DNA of 64,000 bases from contig NZ_FZNV01000007.1 of the NCBI RefSeq assembly GCF_900188415.1, positions 1-64,000 on the forward strand, given 5' to 3'. The DNA is from Maribacter sedimenticola (GTDB taxonomy: Bacteria > Bacteroidota > Bacteroidia > Flavobacteriales > Flavobacteriaceae). The translations under genes and the position numbers were made by a program. Of the stretch, positions 1-8,082 are shown one piece after another. Under the pieces are notes generated by a model. The model saw only the letters and a program-made list of their open reading frames with translations, searched no databases and was not told the DNA's origin. Each line of letters opens with the position of its first letter. The stretch's first letter is position 1.

Positions 1-313
1 CGGGGACCTGAGCGATTCCAACGAGTTCAACACGGCGATCAACTTTGACGGGACCGAACTGACCATCACCGACCTTGGCGGAGACCAGAGCGTGGACATC
101 AGCGGACTCGCCTATGACGATACTGCCATTAGGGCCGATGTGGACCGGAACACCTCGGATATCGCGACCAATGTTTCGGACATCACCGACCTACAGTCCG
201 AACAGACGGTACAGGATACGAACATCGGCGACAACACCTCCAACATCACCGCCAATGCGGACGCCATCGCGGCGCACAACCTGGCGGACGGGGACCTGAG
301 CGATTCAAACGAA
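1..313 (+). repeat. GC-rich 288-bp tandem repeat, last full unit
   Basis: Bases 1-18 are identical to bases 289-306, and the match continues with two mismatches to about base 313, giving a period of 288 bp (96 codons). By hand count bases 1-300 are about 59% G+C and bases 301-600 about 43%. At protein level the match continues weakly beyond the DNA boundary (GTELTITD against GNELSISG), so the second copy is an older, diverged unit. More copies probably lie upstream. Confidence 0.8.
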
Positions 314-1135
314 ATTCAGACCTTATCCATATCCGGGAATGAATTAAGTATATCCGGGACCGGCGGAAATTCTGTAACGCTACCAGCAACATCCGGTACA
401 ACGGGATCTATATTTTTTGCGGATAATGATGGATCCGCAACAGAAAACAACTCCCAATTATTTTGGGATACGAGTAGCAACAGTTTAGGTATAGGTACAG
501 CAAGCCCTACCAATAAACTACATGTTACAGGTGCTATTCGTTCGCAAGGAATACTTAACTCCAATGGCACGGTTAACGAACCTGCATATCGCTTTAACGA
601 TGATACAAATACAGGTATATTTAGACCTGCCGCAGATGAAATAGCGTTTAGCGTTGGAGGAATAGAAGCTTTAAAAGTTGAAGAAACATCAAACGCCACT
701 TCCGTTATAGTGAATGAAACCTTAGAATTACAAGGTGCTGTTTTAGACTCCAATGATTCCCCCGGTACATCGGGTCAGGTTTTAAGCTCTACTGCAACGG
801 GTACACAATGGGTAGACTCCATGAACCCCATAAAAGCCTTTGGAAAGATAAGTTCCGCTGGGTCCGTCACCAAAGCTACTTCTGGCGTAACCGTAACAAG
901 AATAAGTGTTGGGTATTACCGTGTGACATTACCAGCAGGTGCCGTATCCGACGCAAATTATATCATTCAATTAACACAACCAGGAAGAGGTGGCGCTGGC
1001 AATGATGATCCCGGTATTTCTTACTCTAACCAAACATCTATAAGTTTTGAGGTAATCATTGGAGATAACGATAATGGAGGTACCGATCGAAGTCGCTTTG
1101 ATTCTGAATTTATGTTTACAGTTTTAGATTTATGA
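1..1135 (+). CDS. Repetitive fibre-like surface protein, C-terminal part (5' end outside window)
   Basis: The frame is open from base 2, so the start lies upstream; 377 residues are visible. Residues 1-96 are one GC-rich repeat unit that opens with GDLSDSNE and continues through a heptad-like Asn/Asp/Ile-rich stretch (NTSDIATN, DNTSNITAN) resembling coiled stalks of trimeric fibres. The motif recurs at residue 97, where a degenerate last copy leads into a different domain with LGIGTASPTNKLHVTGAI and RFNDDTNTGIFRPAADEI, a pattern common in large Bacteroidetes secreted proteins and in phage tail fibres. The last ~105 residues look like a small beta-sandwich. No peptidase S74 chaperone motif and no T9SS sorting domain is visible. 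It overlaps the next gene by 4 bp. A role in adhesion or as a surface fibre is inference. Confidence 0.75.
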   Translation, partial: GDLSDSNEFNTAINFDGTELTITDLGGDQSVDISGLAYDDTAIRADVDRNTSDIATNVSDITDLQSEQTVQDTNIGDNTSNITANADAIAAHNLADGDLSDSNEIQTLSISGNELSISGTGGNSVTLPATSGTTGSIFFADNDGSATENNSQLFWDTSSNSLGIGTASPTNKLHVTGAIRSQGILNSNGTVNEPAYRFNDDTNTGIFRPAADEIAFSVGGIEALKVEETSNATSVIVNETLELQGAVLDSNDSPGTSGQVLSSTATGTQWVDSMNPIKAFGKISSAGSVTKATSGVTVTRISVGYYRVTLPAGAVSDANYIIQLTQPGRGGAGNDDPGISYSNQTSISFEVIIGDNDNGGTDRSRFDSEFMFTVLDL

Positions 1136-1785
1136 TAATGAAAAATATAGCCTTAACAATTATAGTATTTTTTCATACCATCATATGCTTTTCGCAATTA
1201 GATGGCAGCCTGCTATTAGGTTTAACTAGAGCTACCACCTCTGAAATGAATGCTGCTATTAATTTGGAACAGGGTGCTATGCTATATAATACGGATGAAG
1301 ATCAAGTATTCGTATACAACGGCACTTCATGGATACAATATAGCCAACCAAAGGTATTCATGGGCGTACTGAACATAACGGCATCAGGGAATTTAACGGT
1401 AACCGGGCTACCTTTTCAACCATCGCAGATAAGTTTTGTAGCTCACGCCAATATTGAAGATCTAAATCTTAATACAGATAATGGCACCAGAAACAATGAT
1501 AATGGAATTGCAAACACATACGGCTCCATGAACGGGTTTGCCAGAGATGACAATGGTAGTACGGTACAACAGGTTATTTATGTTGGCGGAAATGGTAATT
1601 CCATTAACGATATTTCAAGATTTTCATCGGATAGTGCATGCATAGGAATTAGATATAGTAATCAGAACGGGGATAATCTGGGTATTACTTCTGGATCTTT
1701 AACAAGTTTTGACACCAATGGCTTTACTTTAAACATTACAAGCCATGCCGATAATTTGGTGGTTCTATACCATGCCTATAAATAA
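1132..1785 (+). CDS. Secreted protein of unknown function
   Basis: 217 residues, starting within the ATGATAATG that overlaps the stop codon of the preceding gene by 4 bp, so the two are probably translated together. The N-terminus is a clear Sec signal peptide ending at about CFSQ (residue 22). The mature part begins with a segment typical of short Bacteroidetes secreted proteins (AMLYNTDEDQVFVYNGTSW). It then has a beta-rich domain with GLPFQPSQISFVAH and ends in a run of beta strands closing with VVLYHAYK; this outline resembles small receptor-binding or tail-associated domains in phages, but I cannot name a family. Position suggests a partner of the repetitive protein upstream. Confidence 0.75.
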   Translation: MIMKNIALTIIVFFHTIICFSQLDGSLLLGLTRATTSEMNAAINLEQGAMLYNTDEDQVFVYNGTSWIQYSQPKVFMGVLNITASGNLTVTGLPFQPSQISFVAHANIEDLNLNTDNGTRNNDNGIANTYGSMNGFARDDNGSTVQQVIYVGGNGNSINDISRFSSDSACIGIRYSNQNGDNLGITSGSLTSFDTNGFTLNITSHADNLVVLYHAYK

Positions 1786-1791
1786 GCAAAT

Positions 1792-3138
1792 ATGATGCAC
1801 ATTGCCTTACATAATAAAATGATTAATTCCATAAAAAATATAGGTAATGAATGGAGTGCTCAAATGTTTAGGATATTTAAAGACATTAGCAATATTATAA
1901 CCCACTCCAAAAATGTTCATAAGCGGCACACAATAAGATGTACCAACTTAAGCACTCCCAAAAATCTAACAATTATAGTAAGAATCTTCATATTATTCAT
2001 TTCCATGCCATTTTTGTTTTCACAAGATGCGGTACACAATTATGGCAATATTCAGATTCATGAAGATGGTCTAGTTGGCTTTCATATGGATATTATCAAT
2101 AATGGTCCATTTAACCGAAATAAAGGTTTGGTAGGTTTTTATTCCTTGGACAAGGCATTAACAATATCAGGAGGATCAAACCCCATATTCTTTGATTTTG
2201 AAATTGCAGTGGACAATGACCTGTACATAGATAATACAATAGGTATCTCAAATAACGTTAATTTTATAACGGGAAATCTGGTTACCGATAGGACGGCATC
2301 CGAAATAAATATAAATTTTCAGAACAACTCATTCTATAACGGAGAAAATAACAACAGTAAGGTAGATGGGTATGCCGCTATCAGCAACACGGCCAATTTT
2401 ACCTTTCCAATAGGACAGCGCAATACTCTAAGGCCTTTAACCATAGAATCTAACGATTCTAACGACTACGCCAAAGCTGCTTACTATTTTGAAAATCCAG
2501 AAATGCCGAGTATTTTCCCTACTTCTTACAATACAGTAAATACTGATGAAGACTTGGTTATTGTAAGTGAATATGAATTTTGGCACTTGGAAAGCAGTAT
2601 ACCTTCTAAAGTAACGCTAACATGGAACGAGCAGAGCAATGTAGATGAACTAGGAGGGTTTTTATCTGATTTAAAAGTTGTTGGGTGGAGCAAAATAAAA
2701 AAACAATGGATAAACTTAGGCAATACTAAGGTTCTGGGAGATTTGACCACTGGCTCCATTACCTCTATAGAATTTATACCAGATGATTATGAAATCTTGA
2801 CCATAGGGGGTAGTAACGATTTTTTGGAAAAATTGGACAACATTACCTTGGACAATTATTTTATGACACCTAATGGGGACGGCAAAAATGATTTTCTGGT
2901 CATAGATGGTATTGAGAATTCACCTAATAACTCCCTTCAGATTTATAATAGATACGGTAGGTTGGTTTATAGCCGAAACAATTACAACAATGAATTTGAC
3001 GGACTATCTAACGTAAATGGGGTTATTGCAAAAAATTCAGGCCTGGCTTCTGGGATTTATTATTATATAGTAAGTTTAAACGATATAGATGTTAAACATC
3101 AAGGCTATCTATACCTTTCAACGTATGTCAATAATTAA
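1792..3138 (+). CDS. T9SS type B sorting-domain protein (gliding-motility-associated C-terminal domain)
   Basis: 448 residues from the first ATG. Residues ~350-448 are a type B T9SS sorting domain (CHU_C type): TPNGDGKNDFLVIDG, then LQIYNRYGRLVYSR, then SGIYYYIVSL, ending at the C-terminus as expected. Such domains send the protein through the type IX machinery to the surface or medium. The hydrophobic signal sequence lies unusually far in, at residues ~58-78, ending FLFSQ. There is no ATG, GTG or TTG between residue 25 and that segment in this frame, so the start is unsure: a long N-region, a non-standard start or an upstream frameshift are all possible. Six bases separate it from the previous gene; the three probably form one operon. 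Confidence 0.85.
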   Translation: MMHIALHNKMINSIKNIGNEWSAQMFRIFKDISNIITHSKNVHKRHTIRCTNLSTPKNLTIIVRIFILFISMPFLFSQDAVHNYGNIQIHEDGLVGFHMDIINNGPFNRNKGLVGFYSLDKALTISGGSNPIFFDFEIAVDNDLYIDNTIGISNNVNFITGNLVTDRTASEININFQNNSFYNGENNNSKVDGYAAISNTANFTFPIGQRNTLRPLTIESNDSNDYAKAAYYFENPEMPSIFPTSYNTVNTDEDLVIVSEYEFWHLESSIPSKVTLTWNEQSNVDELGGFLSDLKVVGWSKIKKQWINLGNTKVLGDLTTGSITSIEFIPDDYEILTIGGSNDFLEKLDNITLDNYFMTPNGDGKNDFLVIDGIENSPNNSLQIYNRYGRLVYSRNNYNNEFDGLSNVNGVIAKNSGLASGIYYYIVSLNDIDVKHQGYLYLSTYVNN

Positions 3139-3259
3139 CACAATCAAACAGTAAAGGAGATATTCATTACTTTTACCTGTAAAATACGATCGTACTTATA
3201 CAGTGCTTTAAACTAAATTTAAAGCCTGCAAAAAATCAACGGTAAAACCTTGTATAATT

Positions 3260-3994
3260 ATGCAAAGAAGAACATTTATTCAAAAAAGCAGCTCTGCAGC
3301 ACTGGCAATTTCATTATTGCCCACTGTATTCATAAAACAGGATGATTATGAATATTCCATATTGGAACTTATGGGCAAGGCTGATATTGAATTGTTCGGC
3401 AAAGGAATAAATCTTAGAAAGGAAGCCCATGACGCATTTTTGGAAATGAAAATGGCAGCCTATAATGCTGGTATTGATTTAAAGGTTGTCTCAAGTTATC
3501 GTGATTTTTCCCGTCAAGAAGCCATTTTTGAACGCAAATATATTACCTATACCGATCAAGGAATGGCACCTCTGGACGCTATTGACAAAATAATTGAATA
3601 CTCAACGATACCCGGTACAAGTAGACACCACTGGGGTACAGATATTGATATTGTAGATGGTTATCGTAAAGTAGAAGGCGACGTTCTTGTCCCAAGTAAA
3701 TTTGAAGCCGGAGGTCCTTATGAGGACTTTAAATTATGGATGGACGAACATTCTGAAACCTATGGTTTTTATTTGGTCTATACCAATGACCCAAAAAGAA
3801 GGGGTTTTAAATATGAGCCTTGGCATTATAGCTATGCTCCCCTATCCATACCTATGCTTGAACAATTTAGAGGCAAAAATATTGCCGCCCTATTGACCAA
3901 GGAAAATTTTTACGGCGCCGAACATTTTACCAAAGGCTTCTTACGATCCTATATCCAAAACAATATTTTGGATATTAATGAAGACCTTTTGTAG
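3260..3994 (+). CDS. M15-family D-Ala-D-Ala carboxypeptidase-like protein, exported
   Basis: 244 residues. The N-terminus has a twin-arginine-type signal (RRTFIQKSS, then a hydrophobic stretch to about residue 25). The core matches VanY-like M15 zinc peptidases: SRHHWGTDID at residues 121-130 supplies His123 and Asp130, and EPWH at 186-189 supplies Glu186 and His189. The family trims peptidoglycan stem peptides in the periplasm. It stands between unrelated genes with about 120 bp of upstream DNA, so probably has its own promoter. Fold and metal site are seen in sequence; the exact substrate is inferred. Confidence 0.88.
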   Translation: MQRRTFIQKSSSAALAISLLPTVFIKQDDYEYSILELMGKADIELFGKGINLRKEAHDAFLEMKMAAYNAGIDLKVVSSYRDFSRQEAIFERKYITYTDQGMAPLDAIDKIIEYSTIPGTSRHHWGTDIDIVDGYRKVEGDVLVPSKFEAGGPYEDFKLWMDEHSETYGFYLVYTNDPKRRGFKYEPWHYSYAPLSIPMLEQFRGKNIAALLTKENFYGAEHFTKGFLRSYIQNNILDINEDLL

Positions 3995-4033
3995 GCATTT
4001 TGTATTTTAGGCCCTGTATTAGAACACATTACC

Positions 4034-4804
4034 ATGAACAGAGGAAGTTGGAAAATTAGAATATTCATAGGGTTGGCCATTGTAGCCTTTGCCTTTATAC
4101 AAAAATGTAGCAATACAGAGGAAAACCCTTATACAGGACGTTCACAACATATTACCATGACTTCCGAGCAAGAAATTGCCATTGGCCTACAAAGTGCTCC
4201 GGAGATGGCGCAACAACATGGGGGCCTATATCCAGATCAGCGATTACAGTCATTCGTAGCCTCGGTAGGCAACAAATTAGTACAGAACAGTATTGCAAGG
4301 GAAACTCCCTATCGTTATGATTTTCATTTACTTGCAGATGACCAAACTATTAATGCCTTTGCATTGCCCGGGGGGCAGTGTTTTATTACCTATGCCCTTT
4401 TTTCCCAGTTGAACGAAGCGCAACTTGCGGGAGTTCTGGGTCATGAGATAGGTCATGTTATAGGCAGACATTCCGCAGAGCGTATCGCAGATAGCCAAAC
4501 ATGGCAGACAGCCACAATGGGCGCTACGGTAGGTGCCGGGGATATTGGAGGTATAGTGGGTAGCATTGGCCAGAATACATTATTGAAAAATGGCCGTGGG
4601 GACGAATTGGAAAGTGATGAACTAGGTGTTCTATTCATGATACAGTCCGGATATGATCCCTACGAAATGATCAGGGTCATGGAAATTTTAAAAGCTGCCG
4701 GCGGTCCTAATCGTGTACCTGAATTCCAAAGTACACACCCAGATCCCGAAAATCGTATTGAAAAAATCAAAGAGGCCATAGCAAAGTACAAAAACCAAGG
4801 TTAA
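4034..4804 (+). CDS. M48-family zinc metalloprotease (BepA/LoiP-like)
   Basis: 256 residues. HEIGH at 137-141 is the zinc site, and Glu191/Glu193 in ELESDELG is the likely third ligand. The N-terminus has one hydrophobic segment followed by Cys25, a loose lipobox, so it is probably an outer- or inner-membrane-anchored periplasmic protein. The length fits single-domain M48 proteins that lack the TPR part of BepA. The family degrades misfolded envelope proteins. It follows the M15 peptidase by 39 bp and may be cotranscribed with it. Confidence 0.88.
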   Translation: MNRGSWKIRIFIGLAIVAFAFIQKCSNTEENPYTGRSQHITMTSEQEIAIGLQSAPEMAQQHGGLYPDQRLQSFVASVGNKLVQNSIARETPYRYDFHLLADDQTINAFALPGGQCFITYALFSQLNEAQLAGVLGHEIGHVIGRHSAERIADSQTWQTATMGATVGAGDIGGIVGSIGQNTLLKNGRGDELESDELGVLFMIQSGYDPYEMIRVMEILKAAGGPNRVPEFQSTHPDPENRIEKIKEAIAKYKNQG

Positions 4805-4939
4805 TCGATTATTTTGGTCTTTTAACGTGCTACATATATTCCCAATGAGAATATTTTGTAACTTTGAGTAAGTCCCAAGCTTATTTTACCATATTGAATT
4901 GCCTTTATAGCTATGATGTAATCATAGAAGAACACTATA

Positions 4940-5107
4940 ATGGGAACAATTACACATTTTAAAAATATATACGTTCAGGCGTTTGAAAATTGCAAACCTG
5001 GTATTTTGGTTTCTATTTTAAAAGTCTATTCGGTATTTTGTGCCTTAATGTTATTTATGGCATTATATGCCTTTGTCTATAGAGCCGCAAACGGTTTTGA
5101 ATTTTAA
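4940..5107 (+). CDS. Small single-pass membrane protein (55 aa), possibly DUF6747-like
   Basis: An ATG-to-TAA frame of 55 codons starting MGTITHFKNIY and ending RAANGFEF. Residues ~21-47 are strongly hydrophobic (LVSILKVYSVFCALMLFMAL), giving one transmembrane helix with a short N-terminal tail. It is followed by a strong terminator 54 bp downstream, which supports transcription of this stretch. I recall similar ~55-residue flavobacterial proteins grouped as DUF6747; I could not verify that here. No function is known to me. Confidence 0.6.
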   Translation: MGTITHFKNIYVQAFENCKPGILVSILKVYSVFCALMLFMALYAFVYRAANGFEF

Positions 5108-5160
5108 CGCTTTTACTCTTTTACTTGAACACTATTTGGAGTAGAAATTCATTATACAAT

Positions 5161-5190
5161 AAAGGCTCGTTGAAATTCAACGAGCCTTTT
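5161..5190. terminator. Bidirectional intrinsic terminator
   Basis: A perfect 13-bp stem (AAAGGCTCGTTGA with its complement) around a 3-nt loop, followed by T-runs on both strands. It sits between the small membrane ORF on plus and the ankyrin gene on minus. Confidence 0.9.
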
Positions 5191-5209
5191 ATATTCCTGT
5201 GCTATAACT

Positions 5210-5593
5210 TTATGAATTTTCCTCAATAATTGACAAAACTTCCTTAGCATTGGACATTTCTGCATACTCTTTGGCAGTATAGCCCTTTTCACTCTTCATA
5301 TTTAAATTTGCCCCGTTCAACAATAATACCTTTAAGACTTCTACCCTATTGTATCTAGCGGCGAACATGGCCGGTGTCATTCCCAAAGATTTTTCATTTG
5401 GTCCATTACCTATGGCAATGAGACTACGTACCTGCTCCACATCTCCTTTCATTGCTGCTTTACATAACGGACTTATGTCATCGTTTACTGCACTAAACTC
5501 GTTATTTGCAGAAAATTCCTTGACCGTATTTGCGTATGATACTGAGAACGATAGTAGTCCTGCCAGCATCAAAATTGAAATTGATTTTTTCAT
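5210..5593 (-). CDS. Exported ankyrin-repeat protein (paralogue 1)
   Basis: 127 residues with a Sec signal peptide (to about SYA, residue 21) and two to three ankyrin repeats. MTPAMFAARYNRVEVLKVLL and the following GYTAKEYAEMSNAKEVLSII are typical helix-loop-helix repeats. It is closely similar to the next gene (shared KSLGMTP, MFAARYN, VEVL, SNAKE), so the pair is a tandem duplication. Ankyrin proteins bind other proteins; the partner in the envelope is unknown. The start ATG has a GGAAATAATT leader just upstream. Confidence 0.88.
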   Translation of the reverse strand: MKKSISILMLAGLLSFSVSYANTVKEFSANNEFSAVNDDISPLCKAAMKGDVEQVRSLIAIGNGPNEKSLGMTPAMFAARYNRVEVLKVLLLNGANLNMKSEKGYTAKEYAEMSNAKEVLSIIEENS

Positions 5594-5773
5594 AATTATT
5601 TCCTTTTAAATTGATTTAAATTATTGATAAAATAAAATTACACTATATTAAATGACAATAATTTAATTTAAGAAAGAAATAATAAATATTTAACATTTCT
5701 GAAATGTATATGGTGATACGTTAATTTTAATGTTACCTAATTTATGTTAAGCCTACCATTGAGCACAGCCAAT

Positions 5774-5808
5774 AAAAAAGCCATTACAATATATGCAATG
5801 GCTTTTTT
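5774..5808 (-). terminator. Intrinsic terminator after ankyrin paralogue 2
   Basis: Stem AAAAAAGCCATT paired with AATGGCTTTTTT around an 11-nt loop. On the minus strand it lies 29 bp after the stop of the upstream ankyrin gene, so each paralogue appears to be its own transcription unit. Confidence 0.8.
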
Positions 5809-5836
5809 ATCAAGTTAATTGATACAGCTATTAACT

Positions 5837-6229
5837 TTAATTCCCTAGTGCCACTTCAATAATTTGTAAGGCTTCCTTAGCATTTGAAAGCTCCGCATAC
5901 CTTTTGGCAGTAAACCCTTGGTTGCTGACAGCCTTGATATCCGCACCATTTTGAATTAGGAGTGATAGCACTTCTACTTTATTATACCTTGCAGCGAACA
6001 TAAGCGGAGTCATCCCCAAAGATTTTTGATTTACATCCTCGCCCATGGCAATCATTTTTTTCACCATTGCAATATCGCCCTGTATAACGGCTTTGCAAAA
6101 GGTATTTACTTCAACAACTCTTGTAAGATGTGTTGTTTCAGAAGTTGTTAATCTGTTGGATTCTTTGGCCATAGCATTGGCCCCCATGGCAAAAATTACC
6201 ATAGCGATAGTTAACATTGATTTTTTCAT
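5837..6229 (-). CDS. Exported ankyrin-repeat protein (paralogue 2)
   Basis: 130 residues from the ATG at 6229. This start is preferred over the longer frame to 6295 because it gives a clean signal peptide beginning MKKSMLTIAMVIFAMGANA, as in its neighbour. The mature part has the same ankyrin repeats as paralogue 1 (MTPLMFAARYNKVEVLSLLI, then AELSNAKEALQII). The N-terminal mature segment differs most between the two. It has its own terminator and probably its own promoter. Function unknown; an envelope protein-protein interaction role is inferred from the fold. Confidence 0.87.
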   Translation of the reverse strand: MKKSMLTIAMVIFAMGANAMAKESNRLTTSETTHLTRVVEVNTFCKAVIQGDIAMVKKMIAMGEDVNQKSLGMTPLMFAARYNKVEVLSLLIQNGADIKAVSNQGFTAKRYAELSNAKEALQIIEVALGN

Positions 6230-6534
6230 GATGATTGATTTTAATTGATGAATTGATTCTATAGAAAAGACGCCTACAATGAAAAAATGTTTCATGCTTT
6301 AACAGACTTATAACTAAACTTTAACAAAGACAGGGCATTTGACCTTTAATGACCACATATATTAATTAGGTTATAACAAATTTATTGAACCCCCCTTAAA
6401 AATCTGTAAATATCACAAATGACCAAAATTATAACTTGCCTGTTTGAAAATAGCGCAAGATCTAAAAAAGGCGGGTTTTCTAGTAGCTTAACTAAGTAGA
6501 ACATAGTATTTTTGCCATCTAAACCTAAGTAAAG
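6230..6534. other. Intergenic region between divergent ankyrin and gpmI genes
   Basis: About 305 AT-rich bases with no convincing ORF. It should hold the divergent promoters; the only element I can point to is the -7 match at 6507-6514 on plus. Confidence 0.5.
6507..6514 (+). promoter_or_regulatory. Candidate -7 element for gpmI
   Basis: TATTTTTG matches the Bacteroidetes -7 consensus TAnnTTTG and lies 20 bp upstream of the gpmI ATG. I see no clear TTG at the -33 distance. Confidence 0.45.
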
Positions 6535-8052
6535 ATGAACAAGAAAGTAATCTTAATGATATTGGACGGTTGGGGAAAATCTCCAGACCCTGCAGTATCT
6601 GCAGTAGATAAAGCAAACACTCCATTTATTGATAGTCTATATACCAATTATCCTAACTCCAATTTGTTGACCGACGGTATGAACGTTGGCTTACCGGAAG
6701 GACAAATGGGCAATAGCGAGGTTGGCCATATGAACTTGGGTGCAGGTAGAATTGTCTATCAGGATTTGGCCAAAATAAACAAAGCTGTCAAAGAGAATAC
6801 CCTTAAGGACGAGCAAGTTTTAAAAGATGCTTTTGAATATGCAAAGACGAACAATAAAAATGTACATTTCTTAGGTTTGGTAAGTGATGGTGGCGTACAC
6901 AGTCATACCAACCATATTAAGGGCCTTATTAATGCAGGGTACGCTTCCGGGGTAAAAAACATGTATATACATGCATTTACCGATGGTAGGGATGTAGATC
7001 CAAAAAGTGGCAAAGGTTTTTTAGAGGATTTGGTACAATTTTCCGCAGATAAAAATACCCAATTGGCAACCGTCGTTGGAAGATATTATGCAATGGATCG
7101 TGACAAACGTTGGGAACGTGTAAAAGAAGCATATGATGTCATAGTAAATGCGGTAGGTGAAAAATCTACGGATATAGGCGCAAGTATTCAACACAGTTAC
7201 GATAATGAAATAACGGACGAGTTTATAAAACCAATCGTGATGACCACTACAGATGGTACACCCATAGCAAGTGTAATGGAAGACGATGTGGTCATATTTT
7301 TTAATTTTAGAACAGATAGGGGAAGAGAACTTACCCAAGTACTAAGCCAAGAAGATATGCATGAACTGAACATGCATAAATTAAAACTTTATTATGTAAC
7401 CTTGACCAATTATGATGAATCGTTCATTGGGGTAAAAGTGGTCTACAACAAAGATAATATTGTTGAAACCCTTGGAGAAGTTTTATCCAAAGCTGGTAAA
7501 AAACAAATACGCATAGCGGAAACGGAGAAATATCCACATGTTACCTTTTTCTTTAATGGCGGAAGGGAAGTGCCCTTTGATGGAGAATCTCGCATATTAT
7601 GCCCTTCCCCAAAAGTTGCTACCTATGATTTAAAGCCAGAAATGAGCGCTTATGAAATTAGGGACAAAATCATTCCTGAGCTACAGGAAGGTGAAGTAGA
7701 CTTTGTCTGTTTAAACTTTGCCAATCCAGATATGGTTGGACATACAGGTGTAATGGAAGCAGCCATAAAAGCTTGTGAAACCGTAGATGAATGTGCCAAA
7801 GATGTAATTACTACGGCATTGGCAAACGACTATACCGTATTGGTCATTGCAGATCATGGAAACTGCGAAACCATGATTAATGCGGACGGAAGTCCAAATA
7901 CGGCCCACACCACAAACCCGGTTCCTCTTATTTTGGTGGATAAGGATATTAAAAAAATAAATGATGGCGTATTGGGGGATATTGCTCCTACCATTTTAAA
8001 ACTAATGGGTGTAGAAAAATCTAAATACATGACCCAACATTCATTGGTTTAG
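6535..8052 (+). CDS. gpmI: 2,3-bisphosphoglycerate-independent phosphoglycerate mutase
   Basis: 505 residues, normal length for the family. It interconverts 3- and 2-phosphoglycerate in glycolysis using two metal ions and a phosphoserine intermediate. The catalytic serine is Ser61 in MGNSEVGHMNLGAGR. Metal-binding motifs of the alkaline phosphatase superfamily are visible: LMILDGWG at the N-terminus, NFANPDMVGHTG, and VIADHGNCE near the C-terminus. It starts a plus-strand run with map 30 bp downstream. Confidence 0.97.
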   Translation: MNKKVILMILDGWGKSPDPAVSAVDKANTPFIDSLYTNYPNSNLLTDGMNVGLPEGQMGNSEVGHMNLGAGRIVYQDLAKINKAVKENTLKDEQVLKDAFEYAKTNNKNVHFLGLVSDGGVHSHTNHIKGLINAGYASGVKNMYIHAFTDGRDVDPKSGKGFLEDLVQFSADKNTQLATVVGRYYAMDRDKRWERVKEAYDVIVNAVGEKSTDIGASIQHSYDNEITDEFIKPIVMTTTDGTPIASVMEDDVVIFFNFRTDRGRELTQVLSQEDMHELNMHKLKLYYVTLTNYDESFIGVKVVYNKDNIVETLGEVLSKAGKKQIRIAETEKYPHVTFFFNGGREVPFDGESRILCPSPKVATYDLKPEMSAYEIRDKIIPELQEGEVDFVCLNFANPDMVGHTGVMEAAIKACETVDECAKDVITTALANDYTVLVIADHGNCETMINADGSPNTAHTTNPVPLILVDKDIKKINDGVLGDIAPTILKLMGVEKSKYMTQHSLV

Positions 8053-8082
8053 TATTTTAGGTTTTCCCATTTTATAGAACGT

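Noticed and set aside
75-299. 74-codon ORF on plus in another frame of the GC-rich repeat
   Set aside because: It is open because of the GC-rich repeat composition; the frame from base 2 carries the recognisable protein pattern.
1-1135. Prophage tail-fibre gene
   Set aside because: Despite fibre-like motifs there are no tail, capsid, integrase or lysis genes nearby, and the next genes have signal peptides and a T9SS domain.
6230-6295. Longer start for ankyrin paralogue 2
   Set aside because: The ATG at 6229 gives a standard signal peptide matching the neighbour paralogue.
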